This document shows positions 43,504 to 53,441 of a stretch of 64,000 bases of DNA, piece after piece. Position 1 is the stretch's first letter. Each line of letters opens with the position of its first letter. The notes under the pieces were generated by a model. That model was given only the letters and a program-made list of their open reading frames with translations, ran no database searches and was not told the DNA's origin. Made by a program: the position numbers and the translations under genes. Source of the stretch: PKWO01 sp036384915 (GTDB lineage Bacteria > Pseudomonadota > Gammaproteobacteria > Burkholderiales > Burkholderiaceae_D); assembly GCA_036384915.1 (NCBI GenBank), contig DASVLJ010000042.1:33013-97012 (forward strand), written 5' to 3'.

Positions 43504-46500
43504 TCAATTGCTCCCTTCAATGGCGGGCGACGAGGGTGGATGTCCGTGCTTGCGCGCCTTGCGGTGCTCGAGGTAGCGGTGCACGGTGGCGAACACGATG
43601 GGCACGAAGAACAGGGTGGATACGGTGGCGAACAGCAGGCCGCCGATCACGGCGCGGCCCAGCGGCGCATTTTGCTCGGCGCCTTCGCCGAGACCCAAGG
43701 CCATGGGGATCATGCCGATGATCATGGCCAGCGCCGTCATCAGCACCGGGCGGATGCGCGTGGCGCCGGCTTCCAATGCGGCGGACAGGGGCGGCAAGCC
43801 ATCATGCAGGCGTTGCCGCGCGAACGAGACCATCAAAATACTGTTGGCCGTGGCCACCCCCATGGTCATGATGGCGCCGGTCAATGCCGGCACCGAAAGC
43901 GTGGTGCCGGTCAGGAACAGCATCCAGGCGATGCCGGCCAGCGCGGCGGGCAGCGCGGTGATGATGATGAAGGGGTCGACCCAGGACTGGAAGTTCACCA
44001 CGATCAAGAGATAGACCAGCACGATCGCGCCGGCCAGGCCGATGCCCAGTCCGACGAAGGACGACTTCATGGTCTCGACCTGGCCACGCACTTCGAGGCG
44101 CGAGCCTTTCGGCAAGCCGCCGCGCTCGTCGTCGACGATGTTGCGGATCTGCTGGGCCACGCTGCCCAGGTCGCGTCCTTCCACGCTGACGTAGAGGTCG
44201 ATCACGGGCTGGATGTTGTAGTGCGTTACCAGTGCCTGCGTTTGCGCCGGTTTGACGCGGACCAGATTGGACAATACCTGGCTCGAAGGCACGGTGCCGG
44301 CGGCAGTCGCCGCCGCCAGCGAGCCCGGCGGATTGACCGGCGTGCGCAGCAGGGCGTCAAGATCGTCCACCTTGTATTGCGGCGTCTGCACGGCGATGTT
44401 GTAGACGATGCCGTTGTTCGGATTGAGCCAGAAAGCCGGCGCGGTCTGGAAGCTGCCGGAGAGCGATACCAGCACGTCTTGCGCGACGTCGACCGGGTTC
44501 AGGCCGAGCTGTTTCATCTGCGTGCGGTCCATGTCGAGCGCGATGGTCGGTTCGTCGATGCGCTGGTGGATGTGCACGTCGACCGCGCCGGGCACCTGCT
44601 TGATCTTCTTCATCAGCTTGGCCGCGACGTCGTAGTTGGCCGTGAAGTTGTTGCCCACGACCTGGATGTCGAGCGCCGCCGGCATGCCGAAGTTCAGGAT
44701 CTGCGTCACGATGTCGGCCGGCTGAAAAAAGAATTCCACACCGGGGAAGCGCTTGGGCAATTCGGCGCGCAGCTTCTTGACGTATTCGGCGGTGGGCCTA
44801 TGCTCGGACTTGAGCGAAATCAGCACTTCGCCGTCCATGGTACCGATGGTGCCGGCATTGGAGTAGGACAGGTTGATGCCGGAGTAAGGCAGGCCGAGGT
44901 TGTCGAGAATGGTGCCGAGTTCTTCCTTCGGAATGACTTCGCGCACCACTTTATCCACCTCGTCGGCTACGCGCGCGGTTTCCTCGATGCGCGTTGCCGT
45001 CGGCGTGCGCATGTGCAGGCGGATCTGGCCGGCATCGACCGAGGGAAAGAAGTCGCGGCCGAGGAACGGCACCAGGCCCAGCGAGGCCAGGCAGAGGGCG
45101 AGGAAGGCTGTGCCGAACAGCTTGCGGTGGGTCAGGAGCGTGGAGAGGATCAGGATGTAGCCGCCGCGGAATTCCTCGAAGGCCGCGTCGAAGCGTTTGT
45201 AGACGCGCGCAAGCAGGCTGGGTTTGGCATTTGGGTCGATATGGGACTTGTCCATCATCAGCATCACCATGGTCGGCACCAGGGTGCGCGAGAGCACGTA
45301 GGACGCCAGCATGGCGAATACGACCGACTCGGCCAGCGGGACGAACAGGAAGCGCGCCACGCCGGTGAGGAAGAACATGGGCACGAATACGATACAGATG
45401 CAAAGCGTGGACACCAGGGCCGGCACGGCGATCTCGCCGGCGCCGTCCAGGATGGCCTTGTGCAGGTCGGAGCCTTCCTGGTGCAGATGGCGTTCGATGT
45501 TTTCGATCGTCACTGTCGCATCGTCGACCAGGATGCCGACCGCCAGCGCCAGGCCGCCCAGGGTCATGATGTTGATCGTCTCGCCGAGCATGTAGAGCAC
45601 GATGACGGAAGTCAGGATCGACAGCGGGATCGAGACCGCGATGATGCAGGTGGAACGCCAGTTGCCGAGAAACACCAGGATCATGGCGGCGGTCAGGCAG
45701 GCCGCGATCAAGGCTTCGCGCACCACGCCGGATATGGCTGCCTTGACGAACACCGATTGGTCGAACAGGGGTTCGACCTGCAAATCCTTGGCGTAGGGCG
45801 GCAGGCTGGACATGGCTTGCGGCAGAAGCGCGCGCAGGTTTTGGACGATGTCGAGCGTGGAAGAGCCTCCGTTTTTCAGCACCGAGATCAGCGAGCCGCG
45901 CCGGCCGTCCTTGCGCACGATATTGGTTTGCGGCGAGAAGCCGTCGCGTACGCGCGCCACTTCCGAGAGGTAAGTCGTGGCGCCGTTCTTCGATAGTACC
46001 GGCAAGTCGTTCAAGCCGGCGATGGTGTCGGGCGAACCGTTCATCGAGATGTTGTATTCGGTGTCGCCGAACTTGGCCGTGCCCGAAGGCAGCGCCAGGT
46101 TTTGCACATTGACTGCGGCGACCACGTCGGCCGGCGTCAAGCCTTTGGCCAGCATGGCCTGGTTGTCGAGGTCGACCGAGACCAGGCGCGACTTGCCGCC
46201 GTAAGGATAGGGAATGGCGGCGCCGGGTACGGTGATCAATTGCGGACGCAGGAAGTTCAGGGCCGTGTCGGACAGCGCCTGCTCGGTCATGGTCGGGCTC
46301 GACAGGCCGAGCTGGATCACCGGGATCGACGAAGCCGAATATTTGATGATCAAGGGCGGCGTGCTGCCTGGGGGCAGCCCGCGCAAGATCGTTTGCCCGA
46401 TCGCCACGGTTTGCGCGATCGCGGTTTGGATGTTGGCGTCAGGCTGGAAGTAAACCTTGATCACCGAAATGCCGGCAAGCGATTGCGACTCGATGTGCTC

Positions 46501-46734
46501 GATGTCGTTGACGGTGGTCGTCAATACGCGCTCGGTCGGGGCGGTGATGCGTTGGCCCATTTCCTGAGCCGAGAAGCCGTTGTAGTTCCAGATGATGCTG
46601 ATGACCGGGATATTGATGTCGGGGAAGATGTCGGTCGCCATCTTGGACAGCACCAGCGGGGTCGACAGGAGAATCAACAGCGCCATCACGATGAAGGTGT
46701 ATGGTCGCTTCAGGGCTATTTCTACAATCCACAT
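43504..46734 (-). CDS. RND-family efflux permease
   Basis: A 1,076-residue inner membrane transporter with 12 helices and two large periplasmic loops. N-terminus MWIVEIALKRPYTFIVMALLILLSTPLVLSKMATDIFPDINIPV; the motif-A region around GLALAVGILVDDATVTIENIERH carries the aspartate pair of the proton relay. The length fits HAE-1/multidrug-type members. No regulator is encoded directly next to the operon; the MarR gene at 47011, also on the minus strand, lies 276 bp upstream of it and could control it as well as the divergent EmrB operon. Confidence 0.95.
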   Translation of the reverse strand: MWIVEIALKRPYTFIVMALLILLSTPLVLSKMATDIFPDINIPVISIIWNYNGFSAQEMGQRITAPTERVLTTTVNDIEHIESQSLAGISVIKVYFQPDANIQTAIAQTVAIGQTILRGLPPGSTPPLIIKYSASSIPVIQLGLSSPTMTEQALSDTALNFLRPQLITVPGAAIPYPYGGKSRLVSVDLDNQAMLAKGLTPADVVAAVNVQNLALPSGTAKFGDTEYNISMNGSPDTIAGLNDLPVLSKNGATTYLSEVARVRDGFSPQTNIVRKDGRRGSLISVLKNGGSSTLDIVQNLRALLPQAMSSLPPYAKDLQVEPLFDQSVFVKAAISGVVREALIAACLTAAMILVFLGNWRSTCIIAVSIPLSILTSVIVLYMLGETINIMTLGGLALAVGILVDDATVTIENIERHLHQEGSDLHKAILDGAGEIAVPALVSTLCICIVFVPMFFLTGVARFLFVPLAESVVFAMLASYVLSRTLVPTMVMLMMDKSHIDPNAKPSLLARVYKRFDAAFEEFRGGYILILSTLLTHRKLFGTAFLALCLASLGLVPFLGRDFFPSVDAGQIRLHMRTPTATRIEETARVADEVDKVVREVIPKEELGTILDNLGLPYSGINLSYSNAGTIGTMDGEVLISLKSEHRPTAEYVKKLRAELPKRFPGVEFFFQPADIVTQILNFGMPAALDIQVVGNNFTANYDVAAKLMKKIKQVPGAVDVHIHQRIDEPTIALDMDRTQMKQLGLNPVDVAQDVLVSLSGSFQTAPAFWLNPNNGIVYNIAVQTPQYKVDDLDALLRTPVNPPGSLAAATAAGTVPSSQVLSNLVRVKPAQTQALVTHYNIQPVIDLYVSVEGRDLGSVAQQIRNIVDDERGGLPKGSRLEVRGQVETMKSSFVGLGIGLAGAIVLVYLLIVVNFQSWVDPFIIITALPAALAGIAWMLFLTGTTLSVPALTGAIMTMGVATANSILMVSFARQRLHDGLPPLSAALEAGATRIRPVLMTALAMIIGMIPMALGLGEGAEQNAPLGRAVIGGLLFATVSTLFFVPIVFATVHRYLEHRKARKHGHPPSSPAIEGSN

Positions 46735-47010
46735 GTTTGTTTGTTCTTCCGCGCTGAGCTTAGGCGTCTCAAGGGTTTGCCGCGCCGTGTTGATCCGGCT
46801 TGCCGAACTTTTACAACTCTAATTACATGAGCAAATTCAAACGAGCGGAAATGGTATCCGAATTTCCGCAAACGGGTATTGCCTCCACGCGCTGCGATTT
46901 ACACGGCATTTACATGGAGGGATATTGCATGCCGATAGTGCAAATTCACCAATGCAAGAACCGGCCCTATCGCGGCCGATACACCTCGCTGAGCCGGAAC
47001 GGCCGGCTCG

Positions 47011-47442
47011 TCAGGAGGATTCGGTCACGCGCTGCAGATGCTCAAGCAGCTCGGTCGCAACGAGCAGCTTCTCCGCGTCGATGTCGGCCAGCAGTTCGGT
47101 GCGGAAAATATCGGCCTCGTGCTTGACCTTGGCAAACAGGTTCCTGCCTTCCTCGGTCAGGACGATCAGCTTGACGCGCCGGTCGACCGGCGAAGCCTCA
47201 CGCAGGATCAATCCCGCTTTCGACAGGCGGTCTATCATCGTGACCATGGTGGCGGCCTCGATGCCGAGCTTGTTGGCCAACTCGATCTGAGACATCGGCG
47301 CATCGGACTTGGCGATGGTGGCGATCGTGGTCCAGCTCGCCTGGCTCATGCCGAGATACTTCAAGCGACGGTCGATGGCGGCCTTCCACGCGCGCGCAGT
47401 ATTGTGCAACGCACCGGAAAAGCGTTCTTCCAGGGTAGTCAA
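47011..47442 (-). CDS. MarR-family transcriptional regulator
   Basis: A 143-residue protein with the MarR winged helix: MSQIELANKLGIEAATMVTMIDRLSKAGLILREASPVDRRVKLIVLTEEG. A palindrome TAATTAG-TACG-CTAATTA lies 17-34 bp upstream of its start and is the likely operator. MarR proteins usually repress adjacent efflux genes. The EmrB-OMF-EmrA operon starts 338 bp away on the other strand. The ligand is unknown. Confidence 0.92.
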   Translation of the reverse strand: MTTLEERFSGALHNTARAWKAAIDRRLKYLGMSQASWTTIATIAKSDAPMSQIELANKLGIEAATMVTMIDRLSKAGLILREASPVDRRVKLIVLTEEGRNLFAKVKHEADIFRTELLADIDAEKLLVATELLEHLQRVTESS

Positions 47443-47458
47443 AACCGAAGCCCTCAGA

Positions 47459-47476
47459 TAATTAGTACGCTAATTA
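47459..47476. promoter_or_regulatory. Probable MarR operator palindrome
   Basis: TAATTAG-TACG-CTAATTA, a perfect 7-bp inverted repeat with a 4-bp centre, directly upstream of the marR-type gene. Size and base content fit MarR sites. Confidence 0.65.
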
Positions 47477-47535
47477 CTCATTCAGTGTAGCAGAAACGGA
47501 AATTCCGCTCCGGGCGCGAAAAATCGCGAGGCTTA

Positions 47536-47656
47536 GTAGGTTGTACCGGGCCGCGCAGGCTGAGCGAAGCGATGCCCAACGTTTCTACCTTTCCGCCATC
47601 GAATGTATTCGCGCGACGCGCCGATGTTGGGCTTCGCTTCGCTCGGCACCAACCTA
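47536..47656. repeat. Dispersed intergenic palindromic repeat, copy 2
   Basis: Starts GTAGGTTG and ends CCAACCTAC with inner GAGCGAAGCGATGCCCAAC and GTTGGGCTTCGCTTCGCTC arms. Related to copy 1 at 25651-25757. It lies between the MarR gene and the divergent MFS gene, so here it is not at a gene end. Confidence 0.75.
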
Positions 47657-47780
47657 CACCCCCAACACTGCTTGTATTACGGAACAAATCATAATACAAT
47701 TTTCGTTAGATGTCTAATAATATGAATGCTTATATTATGCTTGCAAGCCTTAAAAAAGGCTGGCTGGCGCACCAAATCCG

Positions 47781-49331
47781 ATGAGCACCAGCACCTCCCC
47801 AGCCCGCGTCCAGCATCGCGGCATGATCACGATTTCGATCATGCTGGCAACCATCATGCAGGCGCTTGACGGCACAATCGCCAACGTGGCTTTGCCGCAC
47901 ATGCAGGGCAGCCTGTCGGCTTCGCAAGACCAGATCACTTGGGTGCTGACTTCCTTCATCGTGGCCGCCGCCATTGCCACGCCATTGACCGGCTGGCTGT
48001 GCGACCGCTTCGGCCAAAAGAACGTGTTCCTTGCTTCGGTGCTCGGCTTCACCGTCGCCTCTGTCTTGTGCGGCGTCGCCGGTTCGCTGGCGCAGATCGT
48101 GATTGCCCGCCTGCTGCAAGGCGTGTTCGGCGCGGCGCTCGTGCCGCTGTCGCAAGCTGTGCTGCTCGACATCAACCCGCGCGAAAAGCATGGTTCGGCC
48201 ATGGCTGTTTGGGGCATGGGCGTGATGGTCGGGCCCATCCTCGGACCGACCCTGGGCGGCTGGCTGACCGACAGCTACAACTGGCGCTGGGTGTTCTTCA
48301 TCAACGTGCCGGTCGGCGCGATGGCGTTCTATGGCATCTGGAAGTTCATCAAACCGGAGCCGGCCGCGCGCCGCATGGATTTCGATATGTTCGGCTTCGC
48401 CACGCTCTCGCTGGCTATCGGCGCGCTGCAGATGCTCCTCGACCGCGGCGAACAGAATGACTGGTTCACGTCGCTCGAAACCTGGATCGAATTGATCGTG
48501 CTGGTGGTCAGCCTTGCCTATTTCGTGGCGCATACCATGTACACGCCAGCCCACAAGTCCTTTGTCGATTATCACTTGCTGAAGAATTCGAACTACGTCA
48601 CGGGCCTGCTGTTCATCTTCATCGTCGGCCTGGTGCTGTTCGCCACGCGCGCGCTCATGCCGACCATGCTGCAAAACCTGATGGGCTATTCGGCCAAGGA
48701 TACCGGCTTCGTCACGGCGCCTTCGGGCCTCGGCACCATGGTCGCGATGATGATAGTCGGGCGGCTGGTGGGCAAGGTCGATTTCCGCCTGCTGCTCGCA
48801 GTAGGTTTTGCCATCACGGCCTATTCCTTGTGGCAGATGGCCGGCTATGCGCTGGTGCTGCAGAAATCCAACATCGTCTGGCCCGGCGTGATCCAAGGCC
48901 TGGGCCTCGGCTTGGTGTTCGTGCCGCTTTCGGCCGCCACCTTCGCCACGCTGTCGCCCGAGATGCGTGCGCAGGGCACGGCCATATACAGCCTGATCCG
49001 CAACATCGGCAGCAGTATCGGCATCTCGCTGGTGCAGACGCTGCTGGTGCGCAACAGCGCCACCGCGCATGCTTCGCTGACCGAAAAGATCAATATCGCC
49101 AACCAAGGCTTGCTCGATCCTGCAATTTCCGCGGCGTATGGCCTGGGCAGCAATGTCGGCGCCGCCAGCCTGAATGGCGAAATCACGCGCCAGGCCACAA
49201 TGATCGGCTACCTCGACGACTTTCGCCTGATGCTTTTGCTGACCCTGGCCGTGATCCCGCTTCTGCTCGTGATCCGTCCGGCCAAGGCAACCAATGCCGC
49301 GCCGGCGGTCGATCATGCGGCCATGGAATAG
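47781..49331 (+). CDS. EmrB/QacA (DHA2) MFS efflux transporter
   Basis: 516 residues, 14 membrane helices. DHA2 signatures: LATIMQALDGTIANVALPHM in helix 1, GWLCDRFGQKNVFLAS (motif A) and GVMVGPILGPTLGGWLTDSYNWRWVFFINVPVG (motif C, typical of drug antiporters). It leads a three-gene operon with an outer membrane channel gene (12 bp downstream) and an EmrA-like adaptor, forming a tripartite pump. The MarR gene lies upstream on the other strand. Confidence 0.95.
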   Translation: MSTSTSPARVQHRGMITISIMLATIMQALDGTIANVALPHMQGSLSASQDQITWVLTSFIVAAAIATPLTGWLCDRFGQKNVFLASVLGFTVASVLCGVAGSLAQIVIARLLQGVFGAALVPLSQAVLLDINPREKHGSAMAVWGMGVMVGPILGPTLGGWLTDSYNWRWVFFINVPVGAMAFYGIWKFIKPEPAARRMDFDMFGFATLSLAIGALQMLLDRGEQNDWFTSLETWIELIVLVVSLAYFVAHTMYTPAHKSFVDYHLLKNSNYVTGLLFIFIVGLVLFATRALMPTMLQNLMGYSAKDTGFVTAPSGLGTMVAMMIVGRLVGKVDFRLLLAVGFAITAYSLWQMAGYALVLQKSNIVWPGVIQGLGLGLVFVPLSAATFATLSPEMRAQGTAIYSLIRNIGSSIGISLVQTLLVRNSATAHASLTEKINIANQGLLDPAISAAYGLGSNVGAASLNGEITRQATMIGYLDDFRLMLLLTLAVIPLLLVIRPAKATNAAPAVDHAAME

Positions 49332-49343
49332 AAAGCCCCTGTT

Positions 49344-50789
49344 ATGAAAAACACCCTCGCTCCCAAGATTCTGTCCTGCGCCCTGCTGCTCGCGCTCGGT
49401 GCATGCGCCAGCATGTCCGGCGCCGACAATGCATTGCCGCAACGCGATCTCGCCAGCGCGCAACTGGCGCAGAGTATCAAGCTGGCGCATGAAGGCTGGC
49501 CGCCAGCCCTATGGTGGACCCAATACGGCGATGCGCAATTGAATGCCTTGATCGCGCAAGCCTTGAAGGACAGCCCGAGCATGCAGGCGGCCGACGCGCG
49601 TTTCGCCACGGCGCGCGCTACGCTGCAATTAAACGCGGCCGACCAGGGCGCCAGGCTCGACGCCGATGCCGCCATCAATCGCCAACGCTATTCGGGCAAC
49701 GGTTTCTTCCCGCCGCCGATCGGCGGCGCCTGGTACACCGAGACCACGCCGCAACTGGTCGCGACCTACAGCGTCGATTGGTGGGGCAAGCACAAGGCCG
49801 CCATCGGTGCCGCGGTCGGAGAGGTCAACGCGCGGCTGGCGGAAAACGCCGCAGCGGAAGAAAACCTCGCGTCCGCCGTGGCGCAGACTTATTACACTAT
49901 CCAGGCCGATTGGGCGCGGCTGGACAACTTGAAACAGATGCAGGATTGGCAGCAGCAACTCGTGGCCGACAAGGCCAGGCGCGTCGCGCATGGCGTAGCC
50001 GCCTCCTCCGCCGAGCGCCAGGCCGAGATCGAGCTGGGTGCGACGAACCAGCAGGTGACGCGCCTGGAAACCGGGATTGCGCATGAACGCGAAGCCTTGC
50101 GCGCCTTGATCGGCGGCGATGCGCAGGCGCTGGGCGACCTGACGCCGCATGCCTTGCCGCAACCCGAACCGGCCCTGCCGGCGCAGTTGGGCGGCGACCT
50201 GCTCTCGCGCCGGCCCGATCTGCAGGCTGCGCGTTGGCGCGTCGAAGCCTCGCTTGACCGCATCGAGTCGGCCAAGGCTGCGTTCTACCCCGATATCGAC
50301 CTGACCGGCTTCGTCGGCAACGACGTGATCGCCTTCGAAGACTTGCTCAAGGCGCCGAGCCGCACCTTCTTCGTCGGCGCCACCTTCGAGCTGCCCTTGT
50401 TCGACAACGGCCGCTTGAATGCGAAGCTGGCCGGTGCGCGCAGCAAGCGCAACGAGGCGATTGCCGACTACAACGAAGCCGTGCTCGATGCCGTGCGCGA
50501 AGTGGCGCAGAGCGGCGTGGCGATCCAGGGTACGCAAAAGCTGATCGAAGAACAGAATGCCACGAGTGCGGCTACCAGGGCTCTGCTCAAGGGCGCGCAA
50601 TCGCGCTATCGGCAGGGCTTGGCCGACCAGGCCGCGCTGCTGTCGGCGCAACTCGGTGTGGCGCGGTCGCGCGATGCGGAGCTGCAGCTGCAGGGCCAGC
50701 AAATCCAAAACGACATCGCCCTGGTGAGAGCCCTGGGCGGCGGCTACCTGGTGCCGTGGACCGATGCCGCCGCACTATCGACACAATAA
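49344..50789 (+). CDS. Outer membrane efflux lipoprotein (NodT family)
   Basis: A 481-residue protein. The signal/lipobox is LLLALGACASMSG. It has family motifs WWTQYGDAQLNALIAQALKDSPSM and GGDLLSRRPDLQAARWRVEASLDRIESAKAAFYPDIDL. Clearly a paralogue of the channel at 40807-42234 but divergent. It is sandwiched between the EmrB and EmrA genes, an arrangement seen in other Burkholderiales EmrAB-TolC-like operons. Confidence 0.95.
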   Translation: MKNTLAPKILSCALLLALGACASMSGADNALPQRDLASAQLAQSIKLAHEGWPPALWWTQYGDAQLNALIAQALKDSPSMQAADARFATARATLQLNAADQGARLDADAAINRQRYSGNGFFPPPIGGAWYTETTPQLVATYSVDWWGKHKAAIGAAVGEVNARLAENAAAEENLASAVAQTYYTIQADWARLDNLKQMQDWQQQLVADKARRVAHGVAASSAERQAEIELGATNQQVTRLETGIAHEREALRALIGGDAQALGDLTPHALPQPEPALPAQLGGDLLSRRPDLQAARWRVEASLDRIESAKAAFYPDIDLTGFVGNDVIAFEDLLKAPSRTFFVGATFELPLFDNGRLNAKLAGARSKRNEAIADYNEAVLDAVREVAQSGVAIQGTQKLIEEQNATSAATRALLKGAQSRYRQGLADQAALLSAQLGVARSRDAELQLQGQQIQNDIALVRALGGGYLVPWTDAAALSTQ

Positions 50790-50800
50790 AGAGAAACGCC

Positions 50801-51958
50801 ATGACCACCGAGAACCAAACCTACACCGACGGCAAAAAGCGACGCCATGTGCTGTTGGGCATGACTGCGCTGTTCGTCATCGCCGGCATTGCCTATGGCA
50901 TGTATTACGAAACCGTACTGACCCAGCGCGAGACCACCGACAATGCCTACGTCGGCGGCAACCTCATTACGCTGACTTCGCAAGTCTCGGGCAATGTGCA
51001 GGAAATCCGTGCCGACGAGACGCAGATGGTCAAGGCCGGCACCGAAGTGATCAAGCTCGATCCGCTCGATGCCGACTTGAGCCTGCGCCAGGCTGAATCC
51101 AAACTGGGCGCCACGGTGCGCCAGTTGCGCCAGCGTTACGCCGACGTGGCGCAATATGAAGCCGCAATTGCGCAGCGCAAGCTGGTGCTGCAGCAAGCCG
51201 AAGATGATCTGGCGCGTCGCGCGCCCTTGGCTGCCGACCATACGCTCTCGGCGGAAGAAGTGACGCATGCGCGCCAGGCCGTGGCCGAAGCCAAGGCCGC
51301 CCTGGCCGTCGCGCAATCGCAATGGGAGGCGGCGCGTTCGAGCATTTCCGGCGTCGATATCGTCAACCATCCGAGCGTGCAGGCGGCCAAGGCCGATTTC
51401 CTCGCCGCCTGGGTCGCGGCGCGCCGCAATGCCATCCTGGCGCCGGCATCGGGCTACGTGGCCAAGCGCAGCGTGCAGGTTGGCGCCCACATCGTGCCGG
51501 GCACGGCGCTGCTGTCCATCGTGCCGCTCGACCAATTGTGGATCGATGCCAATTTCAAGGAATCGGAATTGCAGAATCTGCGCATCGGCCAGCCGGTGAA
51601 GATCCAGGCTGACATCTATGGCGGCAAGGTCGAATACCACGGCAAGCTTGTTGGCCTCGCGGCCGGCACCGGCAGCGCGTTCTCGCTCCTGCCGGCGCAG
51701 AATGCCACGGGCAACTGGATCAAGATCGTGCAGCGCGTACCGGTGCGTATTGCGCTCGATCCCAAGGAATTGGTGGATCACCCGCTGCGCATCGGCTTGT
51801 CCACCGAAGTGACGGTCGATACCCACAACCGCGATGGCGCGGTGCTCGGGGCGCCGGCTTCGGCTGCGCCGGTTTATTCGACTGAGGCCTTGGGGCAGCC
51901 GGTGGCGGAGGCCGAAGCGATGGCGAAGAATATCATCGCCAAGAACCTGACGAAATGA
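50801..51958 (+). CDS. EmrA-like membrane-fusion protein
   Basis: 385 residues from the ATG at 50801, with AAAGAGAAA upstream. One N-terminal membrane helix (HVLLGMTALFVIAGIAYGMYY) precedes QRETTDNAYVGGNLITLTSQVSGNV, the EmrA lipoyl half. Then come a long helical hairpin (residues ~90-190) and the second half ILAPASGYVAKRSVQVGAHIVPG, followed by IVPLDQLWIDANFKESEL. It is the last gene of the operon and links the MFS transporter to the outer membrane channel. Confidence 0.95.
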   Translation: MTTENQTYTDGKKRRHVLLGMTALFVIAGIAYGMYYETVLTQRETTDNAYVGGNLITLTSQVSGNVQEIRADETQMVKAGTEVIKLDPLDADLSLRQAESKLGATVRQLRQRYADVAQYEAAIAQRKLVLQQAEDDLARRAPLAADHTLSAEEVTHARQAVAEAKAALAVAQSQWEAARSSISGVDIVNHPSVQAAKADFLAAWVAARRNAILAPASGYVAKRSVQVGAHIVPGTALLSIVPLDQLWIDANFKESELQNLRIGQPVKIQADIYGGKVEYHGKLVGLAAGTGSAFSLLPAQNATGNWIKIVQRVPVRIALDPKELVDHPLRIGLSTEVTVDTHNRDGAVLGAPASAAPVYSTEALGQPVAEAEAMAKNIIAKNLTK

Positions 51959-51983
51959 GTCAAGGATTCGTGGAAGGGTGGGT

Positions 51984-52001
51984 GAGCGTAGCGCTACGCT
52001 C
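51984..52001. terminator. Palindrome between convergent genes
   Basis: GAGCGTAGC-GCTACGCTC, a perfect 18-bp palindrome in the 67-bp gap between the EmrA gene and the next minus-strand gene. It has no T-run, so termination is only probable. Confidence 0.4.
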
Positions 52002-52025
52002 GGGCGTAGCTATTGAGGCTTTTCA

Positions 52026-53441
52026 TCACCGTAAGCTGAGCGTCCCTTTTTTCCACTGCGGGTCTTGCCACTTGTAGAACACGCTTAAGGAACGCGGATC
52101 GGCGGCACGCTTCTCGGTTTCCATGCCTGCCAGATCGACCAGTTCGAAGCTGCGCTTGAAATGGCCTTCGCTGCGCACTTCACGCGCGGCCAGCATCTTG
52201 TTCGTGCCCGGCACCCAGCCGGCGAATTCGAGATAACCCAGGTCGGGGTTGTCGCCGGGCGGCAGGATGTCTATGGCCCAGCCTTGTCCGGTTTGGTGGA
52301 ACACCCAGAGTTCGCGCCAGGTATCGAGCGGCTGCACGGCCAGCGTGGCGGCGCTTTGTTGCGCATTGACGGTAAGCGACGCGGGCCAGACCAGGCCATA
52401 GGTGCAGCGTTTGGCCAGCGGGTTCTTCGCGTCATGCTTGGCGTCGGTCAGGCTGACGCAGGTTTGGCCGGTCTCGCCGGGGGCTGTCGTGACGGCCAAG
52501 CCCGCGCGCTGCACCGGTTGCGGTTCCATGGCCCAGCGCGAGGCGGCGGCGCGCACGGCGGCTTCGGTGTATTCATTATTGTCGGCTTCGGCCAACTCTT
52601 CCTTGTTGACCGCGGCCAGCTCAGCGATGGCACGGTTGGCTGCATCGGCGGCCGGCTGGTGCGCACGCGCCTTCTCAAACGCGATGCTGGACCAGACCGC
52701 GGCGCGGCGGATATGCAGGCGGTTCTTTTCATACTCGGGCAGGTCGGCCAGCTTGACGCGGTCCAGCGTCTCGGCGCGCCATTGATCAAGATTGTTGCGG
52801 TCGAGCGGGATCAGGTTCGGATCGACGCATTCGGCGCGCGTCAGGGCCAGCGCGGCGCGGACGCGTCGCTCCTCGTCCCCCGCTTCTTTTCCGGACATGG
52901 CCAGCACGCGGCGGAAGGCTTCCCCGTCGTAGCACAGTTGCATGCGGCCTTCGTGCTCGTAGCTTTGTATGCTCACGCCATAGCTCGCCACTACTTCGAG
53001 GTGGGCCGCGACAATGGCGTCGTCGCTCTTGGACAGCTTGCCCGAGGCGCGCCTGGCCAGCCGGTCGGCCATGGTGCCGAGCGCATCGAAGGTTTCGGGA
53101 CCGATGGCTTCGGCCGGCGCGGCCTTGAGATAGGCGGCGGTATAGGCGATGCCGAGCGATTCCGCGCCTGGCGTATCGCGCAGGAAGCGTACTACGGACA
53201 TCAGGCCCGGCGCGTCTTTGGCGTCGAGCGACTGTTCGCGCACTTGGCTGGCCAGGATATAGCCGGCGCGCTCGCGCCTGTGGTCATAGACCTGCAGGTA
53301 ACCCATGCGTTCGCCGCGCACTTCCAGCGTATCGCCCTGCCAGAGCACGGCTTGTTGTTGCGCGGAATCGCGCGGGGCGGCACGCAGGGCCGCGCTGTCT
53401 TGCGTGACAATGGCCACCATGGCGAGGGCGATCAGGCTCAT
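52026..53441 (-). CDS. Conserved protein paired with SPFH gene; SH3-like N-terminus
   Basis: 471 residues. The N-terminus could be a short signal peptide (MSLIALAMVAIVTQDSAALRA). Residues ~20-65 (DSAALRAAPRDSAQQQAVLWQGDTLEVRGERMGYLQVYDHRRERAGYIL) look like a bacterial SH3 domain. The rest is helical with no recognised domain until a C-terminal beta region (WAIDILPPGDNPDLGYLEFAGWVPGTNKMLAAREV). It overlaps the upstream SPFH gene stop by 4 bp, so it is probably a partner of that protein at the membrane. Function unknown. Confidence 0.75.
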   Translation of the reverse strand: MSLIALAMVAIVTQDSAALRAAPRDSAQQQAVLWQGDTLEVRGERMGYLQVYDHRRERAGYILASQVREQSLDAKDAPGLMSVVRFLRDTPGAESLGIAYTAAYLKAAPAEAIGPETFDALGTMADRLARRASGKLSKSDDAIVAAHLEVVASYGVSIQSYEHEGRMQLCYDGEAFRRVLAMSGKEAGDEERRVRAALALTRAECVDPNLIPLDRNNLDQWRAETLDRVKLADLPEYEKNRLHIRRAAVWSSIAFEKARAHQPAADAANRAIAELAAVNKEELAEADNNEYTEAAVRAAASRWAMEPQPVQRAGLAVTTAPGETGQTCVSLTDAKHDAKNPLAKRCTYGLVWPASLTVNAQQSAATLAVQPLDTWRELWVFHQTGQGWAIDILPPGDNPDLGYLEFAGWVPGTNKMLAAREVRSEGHFKRSFELVDLAGMETEKRAADPRSLSVFYKWQDPQWKKGTLSLR

